64,000 bases of DNA from Kocuria palustris (GTDB lineage Bacteria; Actinomycetota; Actinomycetes; Actinomycetales; Micrococcaceae), in contig NZ_VDOR01000002.1 of assembly GCF_007666205.1 (NCBI RefSeq), positions 62,001-126,000 of the forward strand, in the 5' to 3' direction. The notes beneath the pieces were generated by a model, which did no database searches, was not told the origin of the DNA, and saw only the letters and a list, made by a program, of their open reading frames with translations. The translations under genes were made by a program, and so were the position numbers. Positions 1 to 14,211 of the stretch are shown here, in pieces (the first letter of the stretch is position 1; every line of letters begins with the position of its first letter).

Positions 1-506
1 ATGTGCTGGGCGACGTCGTCTCCGAGGTCTGGGGCTTCCGCGCCGCTCGCCGCTCGACGCTCATGGCCTTCGCGGCCGGCGCGTTCGCGAGCCTGTGCTT
101 CTGGATCGTGATCGCCCTGCCGGCGGCGCCGTTCTACGAGGGGCAGGAGGCGTTCGCCCAGGTGCTCGGGCCGGTCCCACAGATCGTGCTCGCCTCCCTG
201 CTGGGCTTCCTGGTGGGACAGCTGCTCAATGCGTTCGTGCTGGTCAGGGTCAAGGCCCGCACCAGGGAGCGGCACCTGTGGGCGCGCCTGCTCGCCTCGA
301 CGCTCGTGGGCGAGCTCGTGGACACGATCGTCTTCTGCGCGATCGCGGCCCCCGTGATCGGCATCGAGACCCCCGGGCAGTTCGTGAACTACGTGGTGGT
401 CGGCTACCTGTGGAAGTGCCTGATCGAGGTCGTCATGCTCCCGGTCACCTACGCGGTCGTGCGCCGGGTCAAGAAGGCCGAGGACTACGGGGTCGTCGAG
501 GCCTGA
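1..506 (+). CDS. Queuosine precursor transporter, VUT/YhhQ family (5'-truncated by window edge)
   Basis: This looks like the C-terminal 167 residues of a YhhQ/VUT (DUF165) family integral membrane protein. The family imports queuine or preQ precursors used for tRNA wobble modification. Several hydrophobic helices are visible, roughly at residues 20-42, 57-80, 93-118 and 130-152 of the visible part, with a basic tail. Family members are usually about 200-250 residues, so the N-terminus lies outside the window; the GTG at position 3 is probably internal. The assignment is helped by tgt, which inserts queuine or its precursor into tRNA and lies 1.4 kb away on the opposite strand. Substrate is inferred from family and neighbour. 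Confidence 0.75.
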   Translation, partial: VLGDVVSEVWGFRAARRSTLMAFAAGAFASLCFWIVIALPAAPFYEGQEAFAQVLGPVPQIVLASLLGFLVGQLLNAFVLVRVKARTRERHLWARLLASTLVGELVDTIVFCAIAAPVIGIETPGQFVNYVVVGYLWKCLIEVVMLPVTYAVVRRVKKAEDYGVVEA

Positions 507-554
507 GGCCCTCCTGCCGGGCATCCCGCGGGCGGGGCCCGGTCCCTCGAGCGC

Positions 555-1376
555 TCAGGGCCGGCTCAGGTGATCGAGCTGCGCTTCGATCGAGCGCTGC
601 GCGGCGGGCCGGACCTCCTCCGGCACCTCCGGGTAGATGCGCCGGGCCAGCTCCTCGGCCGAGGCATCGGCGGCATCCGCGCCGAGCTCGGCCAGGGCCG
701 CGCGGACCTCGTCCAGCCGCTCGTGCCGGTGGGCGCGCAGCTCGCGGCAGACTGCCGCCAGATCGGGCAGCGGCTCGCCGTGGGCCGGCAGCCCGGGGGC
801 GCCGTCGGCCGCCGCCTCGAGCCGATCGAGCGAGTCGAGGTAGTCGCTCAGGGTCCCGTCGGGGTGGTCGAGCATGGTCGTGCCGCGGCCCAGGACGGTG
901 TCGCCGGTCAGGATCGGGGAGACGGGCTGCCCGCTGCCGCCCGAGCCCTCCGGGGCCGGGGTCTCGTCGTCGAGCACGCGGAAGCTCAGCGAGTCCGACG
1001 TGTGCCCCGGGGTGGCCAGGACCTCGATCCCGACTCCCGCTGCGGTGATGCGCTGCCCGTCGATCAGGGGCGGGGCGTCCCGGCAGTGCTCGGGCAGCGC
1101 CGCGCGCACGGGGGCGCCGGTCAGCGCGTGCAGGGCGTCGATCGCATCGGTGTGATCGCCGTGGCGGTGCGTGATCAGCACCAGCTCCACGGGCCCCGCC
1201 GCTGCCAGGGCCCGCACGTGCTCGTCCAGATCGGGCCCCGGATCCACGACGACGACGCCGTCCGCCCCCGGTGCGCGCAGCAGCCAGGAGTTGGTGCCCT
1301 CGAGCGTCATGGGGCTCGGGTTCTCGGCCCGCAGGACCGAGGCCAGCCGGGTGATGCGGCGGATCTGCGGGCTCAT
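555..1376 (-). CDS. MBL-fold metallo-hydrolase
   Basis: A 273-residue soluble protein of the metallo-beta-lactamase fold. The first metal motif T-H-R-H-G-D-H is at residues 69-75, followed by TPGH near residue 123 and a TGD motif near residue 159, the usual order of ligands for a di-zinc hydrolase. The N-terminal part (NPSPMTLEGTNSWLL) resembles the LACTB2/glyoxalase-II-like subgroup found widely in actinobacteria. Its substrate cannot be told from the sequence. The ATG overlaps the stop of the upstream AHSA1-family gene by four bases (ATGA), so the two are probably translated from one mRNA. Confidence 0.85.
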   Translation of the reverse strand: MSPQIRRITRLASVLRAENPSPMTLEGTNSWLLRAPGADGVVVVDPGPDLDEHVRALAAAGPVELVLITHRHGDHTDAIDALHALTGAPVRAALPEHCRDAPPLIDGQRITAAGVGIEVLATPGHTSDSLSFRVLDDETPAPEGSGGSGQPVSPILTGDTVLGRGTTMLDHPDGTLSDYLDSLDRLEAAADGAPGLPAHGEPLPDLAAVCRELRAHRHERLDEVRAALAELGADAADASAEELARRIYPEVPEEVRPAAQRSIEAQLDHLSRP

Positions 1377-1882
1377 CGGGGCTCCTCGGGGTCCAGCAGG
1401 GCGCGCAGGCGATCGAGCGAGGACTCCCAGGCGCCCTTGGCGGTCGGGTGCACGTCCTCGGGCAGCGGCCCCTGCCGCAGCTCGATCCGGGTCCCGCCGC
1501 CCACGGGCACGAGCTCGATGCGCAGCAGGATCAGATGCTCGGTCGGCTCGCCGTCGGGGCCGGGCAGGGCCTCGTGGATCTCGACCATCTCGTCCGGGAC
1601 GACCGCGGCGTGCCGGCCGTGGAACGGGGCGCCCATCTCCGGGTCGTCGTCCATGATCATGGCGAAGCGGCGGATGCCGCCCGGGCGGGCGTCGAGCTCG
1701 ATGGACTCGGGGTGCACGGTCCAGCCGTGCGGCCCGTACCAGCGCTGCAGCACGTCCGGGTCCATGAGGGCCCGGAAGATCGCCGGCGCCGTGTGCGGCA
1801 GGATCCGCTGCAGGCGCCAGCTCTGATCGTCGGGGACCCGGTCCAGGTCGGAGCGGGGTCGGTCGCCGGGCGTCTCGGTCAT
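1373..1882 (-). CDS. SRPBCC/AHSA1-domain protein
   Basis: A 169-residue protein of the activator-of-Hsp90 (AHSA1)-like START/SRPBCC superfamily. These small helix-grip proteins bind hydrophobic ligands in a cavity; most bacterial members have no known ligand. Typical features are the early 'IFRALMDPDVLQRWYGP' segment, the central beta strands and the C-terminal 'GAWESSLDRLRALL' helix. The ATG at 1882 was preferred over upstream in-frame codons because GGAGGA lies seven bases before it. The gene overlaps the downstream MBL hydrolase by four bases, suggesting a two-gene operon. Confidence 0.8.
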   Translation of the reverse strand: MTETPGDRPRSDLDRVPDDQSWRLQRILPHTAPAIFRALMDPDVLQRWYGPHGWTVHPESIELDARPGGIRRFAMIMDDDPEMGAPFHGRHAAVVPDEMVEIHEALPGPDGEPTEHLILLRIELVPVGGGTRIELRQGPLPEDVHPTAKGAWESSLDRLRALLDPEEPR

Positions 1883-1952
1883 GTTCTCGTCCTCCGTGCG
1901 ATGTGCTGCGGCGATGGGGTGATCCCCGGCGCCGTGCTCTGCGGTGCCGTGC

Positions 1953-3290
1953 TCACGGCCGGTCGCCGCTGTAGTAGTCGGCCAGGGTCGCATTGCGGTA
2001 CTCGAGGTAGCTCCCGTCCTCCATGGCCTCGCGGGCCCGGTCCACGAGCCGCACCGTGAACCGCTCGTTGTGGATCGAGGCCAGGGTGGCGGCGATCCGC
2101 TCCTTGGCCCGGACCAGATGATGCACGTAGGCCCGCGAGTAGTGCGCGCATGTGTAGCAGTCGCAGTCCTCGTCGATCGGGCGGAAGTCGCGCTTGAAGC
2201 GGGCCGCCGTGATGTTGTACCGCCCCTTGGGGTGGTAGACGGCGCCGGTGCGGGCCACCCGGGTGGGCGAGACGCAGTCGAAGGTGTCGGCACCGGCCTC
2301 CAGGGCCACGAAGATGTCGTCCGGCTCGGAGATCCCCAGCAGGTGCCGGGGGTGGTCCTCGGGCAGCTCCTCCGAGCACCAGCCGACGATCGTGCCGAGG
2401 TTCTTCTTCTCGAGCGCGCCGCCGATGCCGTAGCCGTCGAAGTCCATGGCGCCCAGGTCGCGGCTGGCCTGCCGGCGCAGGTCCTCGTACTGGGCGCCCT
2501 GGATCACGCCGAACAGCGCCTGGTACGGGCGATGCTCCCGGGCCCGGGTCAGCCGGTCGTGCTCCTCGAGGCATCGCAGCGCCCACCGGCGGGTGCGCTC
2601 GAGGGCGCGCTCCTGGTAGCCGCGGGAGTTGTGCAGGGTGGTCAGCTCGTCGAAGGCGAACATGATGTCGGCGCCGATCCCGTGCTGGACCTGCATCGAG
2701 ACCTCGGGCGTGAACCGGTGTCGGTCGCCGTTGAGATGGGAGATGAACGTGACGCCGTCGTCGTCGACGTCGGCCAGGCGCTCCTTGCCCTCGGCCACGT
2801 CGTCGTCGCCCACGGGCCCCTTGGGGGAGGGCCCGTCCATGTCGATCACCTTCTTGAACCCCGATCCCAGGGACATGACCTGGAATCCGCCCGAGTCGGT
2901 GAAGGTGGGCCCGTCCCAGTTCATGAAGCGGCCGAGACCCCCGGCTTCGTCGAGCAGGTCGTGCCCCGGGCGCAGGTACAGGTGATACGCGTTGGCCAGC
3001 AGCGCCTGGGCGCCGAGCTCCGCCATGGCCTCCGGCAGGACGGCCTTGACCGTGGCCGCGGTGGCCACGGGGATGAAGGCGGGGGTGCGGATGGTCCCGT
3101 GCGGCGTGGTGATCTCCCCGGTGCGTCCCAGCCACGGCGGGCGGGGGTCCCCGTGCGGATCGGTCTGCGGGGGCTGCTCGACCGTCTCCGAGAGCCGGGT
3201 GCGCACCCGGAACGAGAAGCTCTCGCGGCCCGAGCGGGGATGGGGCGCGCGCTGCTCGGGCGCCGGGGGCCGGTCTGCGGGGGAGTCCAT
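1953..3290 (-). CDS. tgt: tRNA-guanine transglycosylase
   Basis: Exchanges guanine-34 of GUN-anticodon tRNAs for queuine or preQ1. The 445-residue protein carries the TIM-barrel landmarks: 'TDSGGFQVMSLG' with the substrate-binding Asp, 'GVTFISHLNGDRH', the catalytic region 'GADIMFAFDELTTL', and the zinc site C-x-C-x2-C plus His in 'CDCYTCAHY'. The first ~40 residues are a nonconserved, proline-rich extension. I chose ATG 3290 because CACAAT lies six bases before it, which would fit a leaderless transcript; GTG 3332 is an alternative. A YhhQ-family transporter gene nearby fits a salvage-type queuosine pathway. Confidence 0.93.
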   Translation of the reverse strand: MDSPADRPPAPEQRAPHPRSGRESFSFRVRTRLSETVEQPPQTDPHGDPRPPWLGRTGEITTPHGTIRTPAFIPVATAATVKAVLPEAMAELGAQALLANAYHLYLRPGHDLLDEAGGLGRFMNWDGPTFTDSGGFQVMSLGSGFKKVIDMDGPSPKGPVGDDDVAEGKERLADVDDDGVTFISHLNGDRHRFTPEVSMQVQHGIGADIMFAFDELTTLHNSRGYQERALERTRRWALRCLEEHDRLTRAREHRPYQALFGVIQGAQYEDLRRQASRDLGAMDFDGYGIGGALEKKNLGTIVGWCSEELPEDHPRHLLGISEPDDIFVALEAGADTFDCVSPTRVARTGAVYHPKGRYNITAARFKRDFRPIDEDCDCYTCAHYSRAYVHHLVRAKERIAATLASIHNERFTVRLVDRAREAMEDGSYLEYRNATLADYYSGDRP

Positions 3291-3474
3291 CCGTCCATTG
3301 TGTCCGACGAGCCGCGGTGTTCCCGCACTCACACGGACGACCCCGGGGCTGCGGGCGCCTGCGGGGATAGCATCGCTGCGACGGGTCCGCCCCGCGCCCT
3401 CCGCGCCGCCGCCCCCGTCGCCAGATCCCCACCAGCACCGCCGGGCCCCGTCGCGCCCGCGAGAAGGAGGCCGT

Positions 3475-4575
3475 GTGCCCGCATCGTCGACCGTCAGAGG
3501 ACTGTTCGAGGTGGGCCCTGCCCGGCGGGACCACGTGCCGGCCCTGCGGATCGCCCTGGCCGTGGGTCTGCCGCTCGTGCTGCTGATGGCCCTGGGCCGC
3601 CCCGATCTGACGATCTACGCGGCCTTCGGCGCCTTCACCTCGATCTACGCCCGGCACGAGCCCCTGCGCGAGCGCCTGACGCACGAGGTCCAGGCCGGCG
3701 CCCTCGTGACGGCCGCAGTGGGGATCGGAGCGGTGCTCTCGGCGCTCGACGCCCCGGAGCCGGCGGTCCTGGCGATCACCGCGATGGTCGCGGCGGTCGG
3801 AGCAGTGCTCGCGGCCGCCTGGAACCTGAAGCCGGCGGGATCCGTGTTCTTCATCTTCGCCACGGGCGCGATCGGCTCCCTGGGTCCCGACGCGGTCGCG
3901 CATCCGCTGGCGGCCATCGGGATCGCCGCCGGATCAGCGGCGCTCTCCGTGCTGCTGGCCTGGGCGTGGAGCCTGGTGGGCGAGGGGCACCCGGAGAAGT
4001 CTCCGGCCCCCGCGCCGCCGGCCGCGCGGCTCACCCGCGGGCAGCTCGCCGCCCACGGCGGGCGGTTCCTGGCGGCCACCGGGCTGGCCGCCGTCGTCGC
4101 CCTGGCCGTCGCGGAGGCCGCGGGGCTCTCGCACGTGTACTGGGCGCAGGTGGCCGCCGCCGCCCCGATCGCGGCCCCCACCCACCTGGCCCGCCTGCAG
4201 CGCGGCATCCACCGCATGGTCGGGACCCTGGGCGGGGTCGGCGTGGCCGCGTTCGTGCTGGCCTTCGAGCTCGGCCCCTGGCAGATGCTCTTCCTGGTGA
4301 TCGTCTTCCAGCTGCTGGCCGAGCTGTTCGTGGGGCGCAACTACTCGATCGCGCTGCTGTTCATCACGCCGCTGGCCCTGCTGATGACCCAGCTCGCCCA
4401 CCCGGTCCCCTCCGCGCCGCTGCTCGAGGCCCGTGCGGTGGAGACCGTGGTCGGCGCCCTGTGCGGCATGCTCGTCATCTACTTCTGGCGCAGCGACGAG
4501 GAGCGCCGCGCCGATACGCAGGCCATGCCGGTGATCCTCCAGCGCGAGGAGGGCGACGCCGGCCGCGCAGGCTGA
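3475..4575 (+). CDS. FUSC-family membrane protein
   Basis: A 366-residue polytopic membrane protein resembling the fusaric-acid-resistance (FUSC) superfamily. Two hydrophobic bundles are separated by a soluble linker near residues 175-200. The first bundle begins 'ALRIALAVGLPLVLL' and the second ends before a charged C-terminus. FUSC proteins are thought to export aromatic or amphipathic acids, but single-gene actinobacterial members are mostly uncharacterised. The GTG start is preceded by AAGGAGG four bases away. A TAGCAT hexamer at 3368-3373 could be its -10 box. It is divergent from tgt. Confidence 0.8.
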   Translation: MPASSTVRGLFEVGPARRDHVPALRIALAVGLPLVLLMALGRPDLTIYAAFGAFTSIYARHEPLRERLTHEVQAGALVTAAVGIGAVLSALDAPEPAVLAITAMVAAVGAVLAAAWNLKPAGSVFFIFATGAIGSLGPDAVAHPLAAIGIAAGSAALSVLLAWAWSLVGEGHPEKSPAPAPPAARLTRGQLAAHGGRFLAATGLAAVVALAVAEAAGLSHVYWAQVAAAAPIAAPTHLARLQRGIHRMVGTLGGVGVAAFVLAFELGPWQMLFLVIVFQLLAELFVGRNYSIALLFITPLALLMTQLAHPVPSAPLLEARAVETVVGALCGMLVIYFWRSDEERRADTQAMPVILQREEGDAGRAG

Positions 4576-4593
4576 GCCGCAGGGCGGCGGGGC

Positions 4594-5136
4594 TCAGCGC
4601 CCCCAGCCCACGTGGGCCAGCGCCTGCTCGATGAGCCGCCCGCGGCCGCCGGCGAACTCCGCCTGGATGTCGGCGCTGAGGGCCTCCTCGGGGGTGACCC
4701 ACGACAGCTGCAGCGCATCGGCGCGCGGCTGGCACTCGCCGCGCACCGGCACGACGTAGTTCAGCGACACGGCGTGCTGGCGGTTGTCGGTGAAGCCGGT
4801 CTCCGACGGGTCCGGGAAGTACTCGGTGACCGAGAACGGGACGGTCGAGGCCGGCACCATGGGCATGGCGATCGGGCCGAGGTCCTTCTCGAGGTGGCGC
4901 AGCAGGGCCGCGCGGATGGTCTCCCGGTAGAGCACGCGCCCGGAGACCACGGCCCGCTCGAGCTCGCCGATCTCGTTGGGCTGCAGGAGCAGGCCGACCT
5001 CCGTGACGCAGCCCAGGGGATCGAGCTGCACGGGCACCGCCTGGACGTAGACGATGGGCAGGCGGCTGCGGGCCTCTCGGAGGTCGTCCTCGGAGAGCCA
5101 GCCGGGGTTCGGGTCCGGTGTGCGTACGGAGCTCAT
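4594..5136 (-). CDS. Nudix-like protein (DUF4916 family)
   Basis: A 180-residue protein similar to actinobacterial DUF4916 proteins, which are distant Nudix-fold members. The segment 'RETIRAALLRHLEKDLG' sits where the Nudix box should be, but the REUxEExGU acidic residues are incomplete, so hydrolase activity is doubtful. A TAGACA hexamer sits six bases before the ATG and no Shine-Dalgarno is visible, again fitting a leaderless start. It ends within 20 bases of the convergent FUSC gene. Function unknown. Confidence 0.7.
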   Translation of the reverse strand: MSSVRTPDPNPGWLSEDDLREARSRLPIVYVQAVPVQLDPLGCVTEVGLLLQPNEIGELERAVVSGRVLYRETIRAALLRHLEKDLGPIAMPMVPASTVPFSVTEYFPDPSETGFTDNRQHAVSLNYVVPVRGECQPRADALQLSWVTPEEALSADIQAEFAGGRGRLIEQALAHVGWGR

Positions 5137-5194
5137 GGGGTCTGTCTACCTCAGGGCCTCGGGGTCGGCATAGATCGCGCCCGGCGTTCCGCGA

Positions 5195-6421
5195 TCAGCG
5201 GATGCTGCGCTCCAGGCGGGCCGCGGCCTCCAGGACGGTCCAGGCCTGCACCTGCGTGGACAGGTCGACGGGCGCACCCACGCGGTGGGTGCGATCGGCC
5301 GGCTGCAGCGGGTCGGAGGAGAAGATCGCGCGGACGCGCCGCGGCTCCGGGCGGGCGTTCGGATCGTGGGGATCCAGCCCGGGGTCGAACTCGCGACGGC
5401 CGTCCCACAGGGCATCGGCGGTGTCGAGCACGAGGCGTCGAGCGGCGGCGCGGGCGCGCTCGGGGAGCTGGTCGTCCTCGGCGGCCTGGGCCAGGTGCCG
5501 CGCCAGGATGCCGGTGAAGAGCCCGGCATCGCCGCCGCCGTGCGTGCACAGGGTGCGGCGCTGCGCGCCGGACTCGGCCCGGGAGTCCCGTCCGAACTGC
5601 GCGTCCGCTCCGTCGATGATCTGCTCGGCCCACTCGAGCCACGGCTCGGCCCGCTCCCGCGGCAGCGCCGCGGCGAGCTCGAGGCAGGCGGTCAGGACGG
5701 GCCCGGAGTTGTAGCTGTAGACCGCGTCGTCGCGCTGGACGGTCTCCTTCCCGGAGCCGGCGGCCAGCAGCTTCACTCCGTCCAGGAGGACTCCCCGCTG
5801 GTCATCCCACAGGTGCTCGCGCAGCCAGCCGAGCAGCCGGGCCGAGGAGTCGTCGGACGAGGTGCGAGCGGCGATCAGGGCTCCGGGCCCGGTCGTGGCG
5901 GTGTTCTTGTAGGTGCGATCGCGGTTCCAGTACATGCCGCCGCCCATGTCCTCGGTGTGCGCCGAGCGCAGCTGGGCGAGCAGCAGCCGCCCCGCGCGCA
6001 GCACATCGGGCCCCTCGGCGCCGCAGACCCGGTCCAGGTCGCGCAGCCGTCCCAGGGCGAGCATGAGCCAGGCCATGTCGTCGTAGAAGTCGTTGAGCAC
6101 GACCGCTCCGCCCGAGCGCAGGGCCATGCCGCGCAGGAGCTGGTGGGCGCGCCGGCGGCTCAGCTCCGGATCGCCCCCCGAGGCGGCCTCGCGCAGGGCC
6201 GCATCCACCAGGGCGTCGAGCAGGTGGGCCTGCCACCAGTAGTGCCAGGTCATCGAGGTCCGGGGCGGGGCGGGGAAGGCCACCGCCCCCAGCCAGGTCC
6301 CGGGGATGCCGAGGGCGCGGGAGCCGAAGAGCTCCTGGACCGAGCGGGCTGCCAGGGCCGCGCGGACGGCCCGATCGCCGGCGGCGTCGGTCAGGATCGA
6401 GGCGGCGGGGTCGTGGATCAT
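5195..6421 (-). CDS. Glycoside hydrolase family 76 protein (endo-alpha-1,6-mannanase-like)
   Basis: A 408-residue (alpha/alpha)6-barrel hydrolase of family GH76. The paired catalytic aspartates are visible in 'NDFYDDMAWLMLA', and 'MYWNRDRTYKNTATTG' is the matching conserved segment. Bacterial GH76 enzymes cut alpha-1,6-mannan backbones; in actinobacteria, intracellular homologues are common and their substrate is unclear. The N-terminus ('MIHDPAASILTDAAG') has no signal peptide, so a cytoplasmic location is predicted. AGGAG lies six bases before the ATG. Confidence 0.87.
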   Translation of the reverse strand: MIHDPAASILTDAAGDRAVRAALAARSVQELFGSRALGIPGTWLGAVAFPAPPRTSMTWHYWWQAHLLDALVDAALREAASGGDPELSRRRAHQLLRGMALRSGGAVVLNDFYDDMAWLMLALGRLRDLDRVCGAEGPDVLRAGRLLLAQLRSAHTEDMGGGMYWNRDRTYKNTATTGPGALIAARTSSDDSSARLLGWLREHLWDDQRGVLLDGVKLLAAGSGKETVQRDDAVYSYNSGPVLTACLELAAALPRERAEPWLEWAEQIIDGADAQFGRDSRAESGAQRRTLCTHGGGDAGLFTGILARHLAQAAEDDQLPERARAAARRLVLDTADALWDGRREFDPGLDPHDPNARPEPRRVRAIFSSDPLQPADRTHRVGAPVDLSTQVQAWTVLEAAARLERSIR

Positions 6422-6625
6422 GGATCTCCTGGACGGGGCGGCGCCGCGCCCGCCGGGGCGGGGGCGGCAGGGCGAATGGGCCTCAGCGTAGCGAGCGCTC
6501 CGGACGATGCGAGCGAGGCGGGCGACTCCGGCCGGTGCTGCTCGCCCGGGCGAGGAGGAGCCGGCGCGATGCGATGCTCCGCCCGGGCCGGGGCCTCCGA
6601 GCGGCGCGCTCCGGCCCGCCGCTGC

Positions 6626-7588
6626 TCATCCGCCGAGGTCGGACGCGGGTTCGGACCGGGGCCCAGGCAGGGTCTCGAGGCGCCGCCGGCTCTCGATCTC
6701 GATCGCTCGGCCGGTCACGGGGTGCTCGAGCCGCAGGCGGCGGGCCAGCAGCTGGAGCGGGCGCGTCACGTCGCCGGGATCGCGCGGCAGGACCTCGGGA
6801 TACAGCGGATCCCAGCGGATCGGGGCGCCGAGAGCGGCCAGGTGCACGCGCAGCTGATGGGTCTGCCCGGTCCTCGGACGCAGCCCGAGGTGCGCCCAGC
6901 GGCCCTCGTCGTCCTCGAACGCGCCCAGCGGGTCCAGCGCCGTCACCGCGTTCGGCTGCCCCTCGACCTCGGCGGACTGCAGGATGCCGCGGGTCTTGAC
7001 CAGACGGCTCGAGCGCTCGCGGGGCAGGTCCTCGAGGCGGCGCCGTCCGAGGCGGGCGACGGCCTCGTAGGCCTTCTCCACGGTGCGGTGCTCGAACTGG
7101 CGCTGGACGGCGGCGCGCATGGCCGGATCGCGGATCAGCAGCAGGACGCCCGCGGTGTCGCGGTCCAGGCGGTGGGCCGCCGCGAGGTCGTCCTCCCCGC
7201 GGGTCCGGCGCAGGACGGCGAGGGCGGTCTGGGCGATGAACCCGCCGCGCGGAGTGCTCGGCAGCCCGTGCGGCTTGTCGACGGCCAGCAGCCACTCGTC
7301 CTCGTGCAGCACCGGCAGATCCTGCGGCAGCGGCGGCTCGTCCGGCAGCTCGCGGTGGTACCAGACGCGCTGCCCCGTGCAGGGGGCAGCTGCGCGCACG
7401 ACCTCGCCGTCGTCGTCGACGACGCCGTCGCGGGCGAAGAGGCCCTCGAGATCGGCGCGGGAGGCGGGGAAGCGGGCCAGGAGATGCTCGCCGACTCCGG
7501 TCGACGGCTCGTCCGGGAGCCGGACCGAGACCGGATCCACTCCCTCGTACAGGGGCAGGGGCCGGGAGCGGGTGCGGCGGCGGGACAT
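6626..7588 (-). CDS. RluA-family pseudouridine synthase
   Basis: A 320-residue enzyme that isomerises uridine to pseudouridine in rRNA or tRNA. The catalytic Asp is residue 142 in 'AHRLDRDTAGVLLL', the RluA-family motif II; 'VDKPHGLPSTP' (about 103-113) and 'GRTGQTHQLRVHLA' are the other family motifs. The N-terminal 90 residues lack a clear S4 domain. CAGGAT six bases before the ATG, without a Shine-Dalgarno, suggests a leaderless mRNA. Target nucleotide cannot be assigned. Confidence 0.9.
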   Translation of the reverse strand: MSRRRTRSRPLPLYEGVDPVSVRLPDEPSTGVGEHLLARFPASRADLEGLFARDGVVDDDGEVVRAAAPCTGQRVWYHRELPDEPPLPQDLPVLHEDEWLLAVDKPHGLPSTPRGGFIAQTALAVLRRTRGEDDLAAAHRLDRDTAGVLLLIRDPAMRAAVQRQFEHRTVEKAYEAVARLGRRRLEDLPRERSSRLVKTRGILQSAEVEGQPNAVTALDPLGAFEDDEGRWAHLGLRPRTGQTHQLRVHLAALGAPIRWDPLYPEVLPRDPGDVTRPLQLLARRLRLEHPVTGRAIEIESRRRLETLPGPRSEPASDLGG

Positions 7589-7594
7589 GCGGGC

Positions 7595-7600
7595 ATCCTG
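7595..7600 (-). promoter_or_regulatory. Putative -10 hexamer of a leaderless transcript (RluA gene)
   Basis: CAGGAT on the minus strand ends six bases before the ATG of the pseudouridine synthase gene, and no Shine-Dalgarno lies between. This matches the TAnnnT-N6/7-ATG pattern seen at other genes in the window. Confidence 0.35.
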
Positions 7601-7718
7601 GCAGAATCATCCGGAGAGCGCCCGCCGGGGCCGTCCGTCGGGCCTGCCCCCGTCACCTTGGCGCCGCAGCCGGGACCCGGTGACGCCTCGACCGCGGCGT
7701 CGCCGAGGAAGGACCGCC

Positions 7719-8264
7719 ATGACCGCCTCCCCGCACCCGGAGCACGTCGTGCTGCTCGACGAGGACCGCACACCGATCGGGAGCGAGCTCAAGTCCGCGG
7801 TCCACCACGAGCGGACTCCGCTGCACCTGGCCTTCTCGTGCTGGGTCCTGGACGACGACGGGCGGACGCTGCTCACCCGCCGGGCCCTCGGCAAGCGGAC
7901 CTGGCCCGGGGTGTGGACGAATGCGTTCTGCGGCCATCCGGGCCCGGGGGAGGAGATGAGCCGGGCCGTCCGCCGCCGCGCCGATCAGGAGCTCGGCCTG
8001 GAGCTGGCCGAGCTGCAGGAGGTCGTCCCCGATTTCGCCTACCGGGCCGCGGATGCCTCGGGCGTCGTGGAGAACGAGTTCTGCCCGGTGTGGACGGCCC
8101 GCGCGGTCTCGCGTCCGGCGCCGCGGCCCGACGAGGTCATGGACCTGGCATGGGTGAGGCCTGCCGACCTGGTGCGGGCGGCCGAGGCGGTGCCGCAGCT
8201 GCTCAGCCCGTGGCTGGTCGAGGAGCTCGCGCAGCCGCGGCTGCGCACGGCGCTGGGCTGCTGA
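7719..8264 (+). CDS. idi: Isopentenyl-diphosphate delta-isomerase, type I
   Basis: Interconverts isopentenyl and dimethylallyl diphosphate, feeding carotenoid, menaquinone and polyprenol synthesis. The 181-residue Nudix-fold protein has the catalytic Cys-71 in 'NAFCGHP', the catalytic Glu in 'VVENEFCPVW', and metal-binding His/Glu residues in between. Length equals that of bacterial Idi-1 (about 180). The ATG at 7719 follows GAGGAAGGA (7705-7713), whereas upstream in-frame sequence is antisense to the RluA-type gene. Single gene; divergent from the RluA gene. Confidence 0.95.
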   Translation: MTASPHPEHVVLLDEDRTPIGSELKSAVHHERTPLHLAFSCWVLDDDGRTLLTRRALGKRTWPGVWTNAFCGHPGPGEEMSRAVRRRADQELGLELAELQEVVPDFAYRAADASGVVENEFCPVWTARAVSRPAPRPDEVMDLAWVRPADLVRAAEAVPQLLSPWLVEELAQPRLRTALGC

Positions 8265-8342
8265 CGCGCGACGACGAGCCGCGGCGGGTCCCGACGCGCG
8301 CCCGATCCGCCGACCGCCCGGTCCCGAGCGCCGCCGGGGTCC

Positions 8343-9222
8343 TCAGCGCTGGCAGCGCGGGCACCGGAAGAGGGGCCGCTGCCGGGCGGGCGCGGGCAGC
8401 CCGCTGCGGGGATCGCGCTCGCCGACGGCGTCGTCCCAGGTCCGCCTCACGATGGCCGTTCCGCAGCGCCGGCACGGCCGGTGCTCGCGACCGTAGACCC
8501 ACAGCCGGCGCCCGGGGCGCGGATCGCCCGTGGTGATGCGCGGGCCCCGATCGCGGTTGCGCACCAGCAGGTCGCGGGCATCCTCGACGACGGCTGCCGG
8601 ATCCGGCACCGAGCCCACGGGCGTCTGCGGGGCCAGGCGGTGCCGGAACAGCAGCTCGCAGCGGTAGATGCTGCCGATGCCGGCCAGGCAGGTCTGATCC
8701 ATGAGCGCCGCGGCGACGGGGCGACCGGGCCGTTCGAGCAGCCGCCGCAGGGCCTCGTCCAGATGCCCGGGGGACCACTGCGGGTCGAGCAGATCGGGGC
8801 CCAGATGCCCCACCAGCCGGTCCTCGCGGGGTGTGGGCACCAGCGCGAGCTGCTGGACCGAGTGCCCGACGGCCCGATGCGCGGCCGTCTCCAGCACGGC
8901 GCGGACGGCATGCGGCGGGCTGGAGCGCCTGGCGCCCCTTCCGCTCGGAGCCCCGTCGCCGGCGGGTCCGCCGCCGAGCTCCGTCAGCTCCCAGCGCCCC
9001 TCCATCCCCAGGTGCGAGTGCAGCGTCACGGGCTCCGAGCCGGTGCGCGGATCGGGGCCCAGCCGAAGCAGCAGGTGCTTGCCGCGCGAGACCGACCCCT
9101 CGACGCGGCGCCCCGACAGATCGACGGCGGCCAGGGCGGGGACCCGGAGGTCGGTGCGGGTCAGCGACTGCCCGGCCAGGGCCCGATGCAGGGCCGCGGC
9201 CGCGCGGAAGACGGAGTCGCCC

Positions 9223-9230
<8 letters not shown>
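8343..9230 (-). CDS. nei2: Fpg/Nei-family DNA glycosylase (Nei2-type)
   Basis: A 295-residue base-excision-repair glycosylase/AP lyase of the Fpg/Nei family. After the initiator comes 'PEGDSVF', giving the catalytic N-terminal Pro and Glu. The H2TH region 'LMDQTCLAGIGSIYRCELLFR' spans residues ~185-205, and a C-terminal Cys4 zinc finger uses 'CRRCG' and 'FRCPRCQ'. The Asp in the N-terminal motif and the overall length fit actinobacterial Nei2 rather than MutM. The GTG start overlaps the stop of lhr by eight bases, so expression should be coupled to the helicase; the lhr-nei2 pairing recurs in actinobacteria. Confidence 0.88.

Positions 9231-14203
<4,973 letters not shown>

Positions 14204-14211
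<8 letters not shown>

Noticed and set aside
5285-8536. 1083-residue plus-strand open frame
   Set aside because: Runs antisense through the GH76 and RluA-type genes and out of frame through idi; no domain recognisable.
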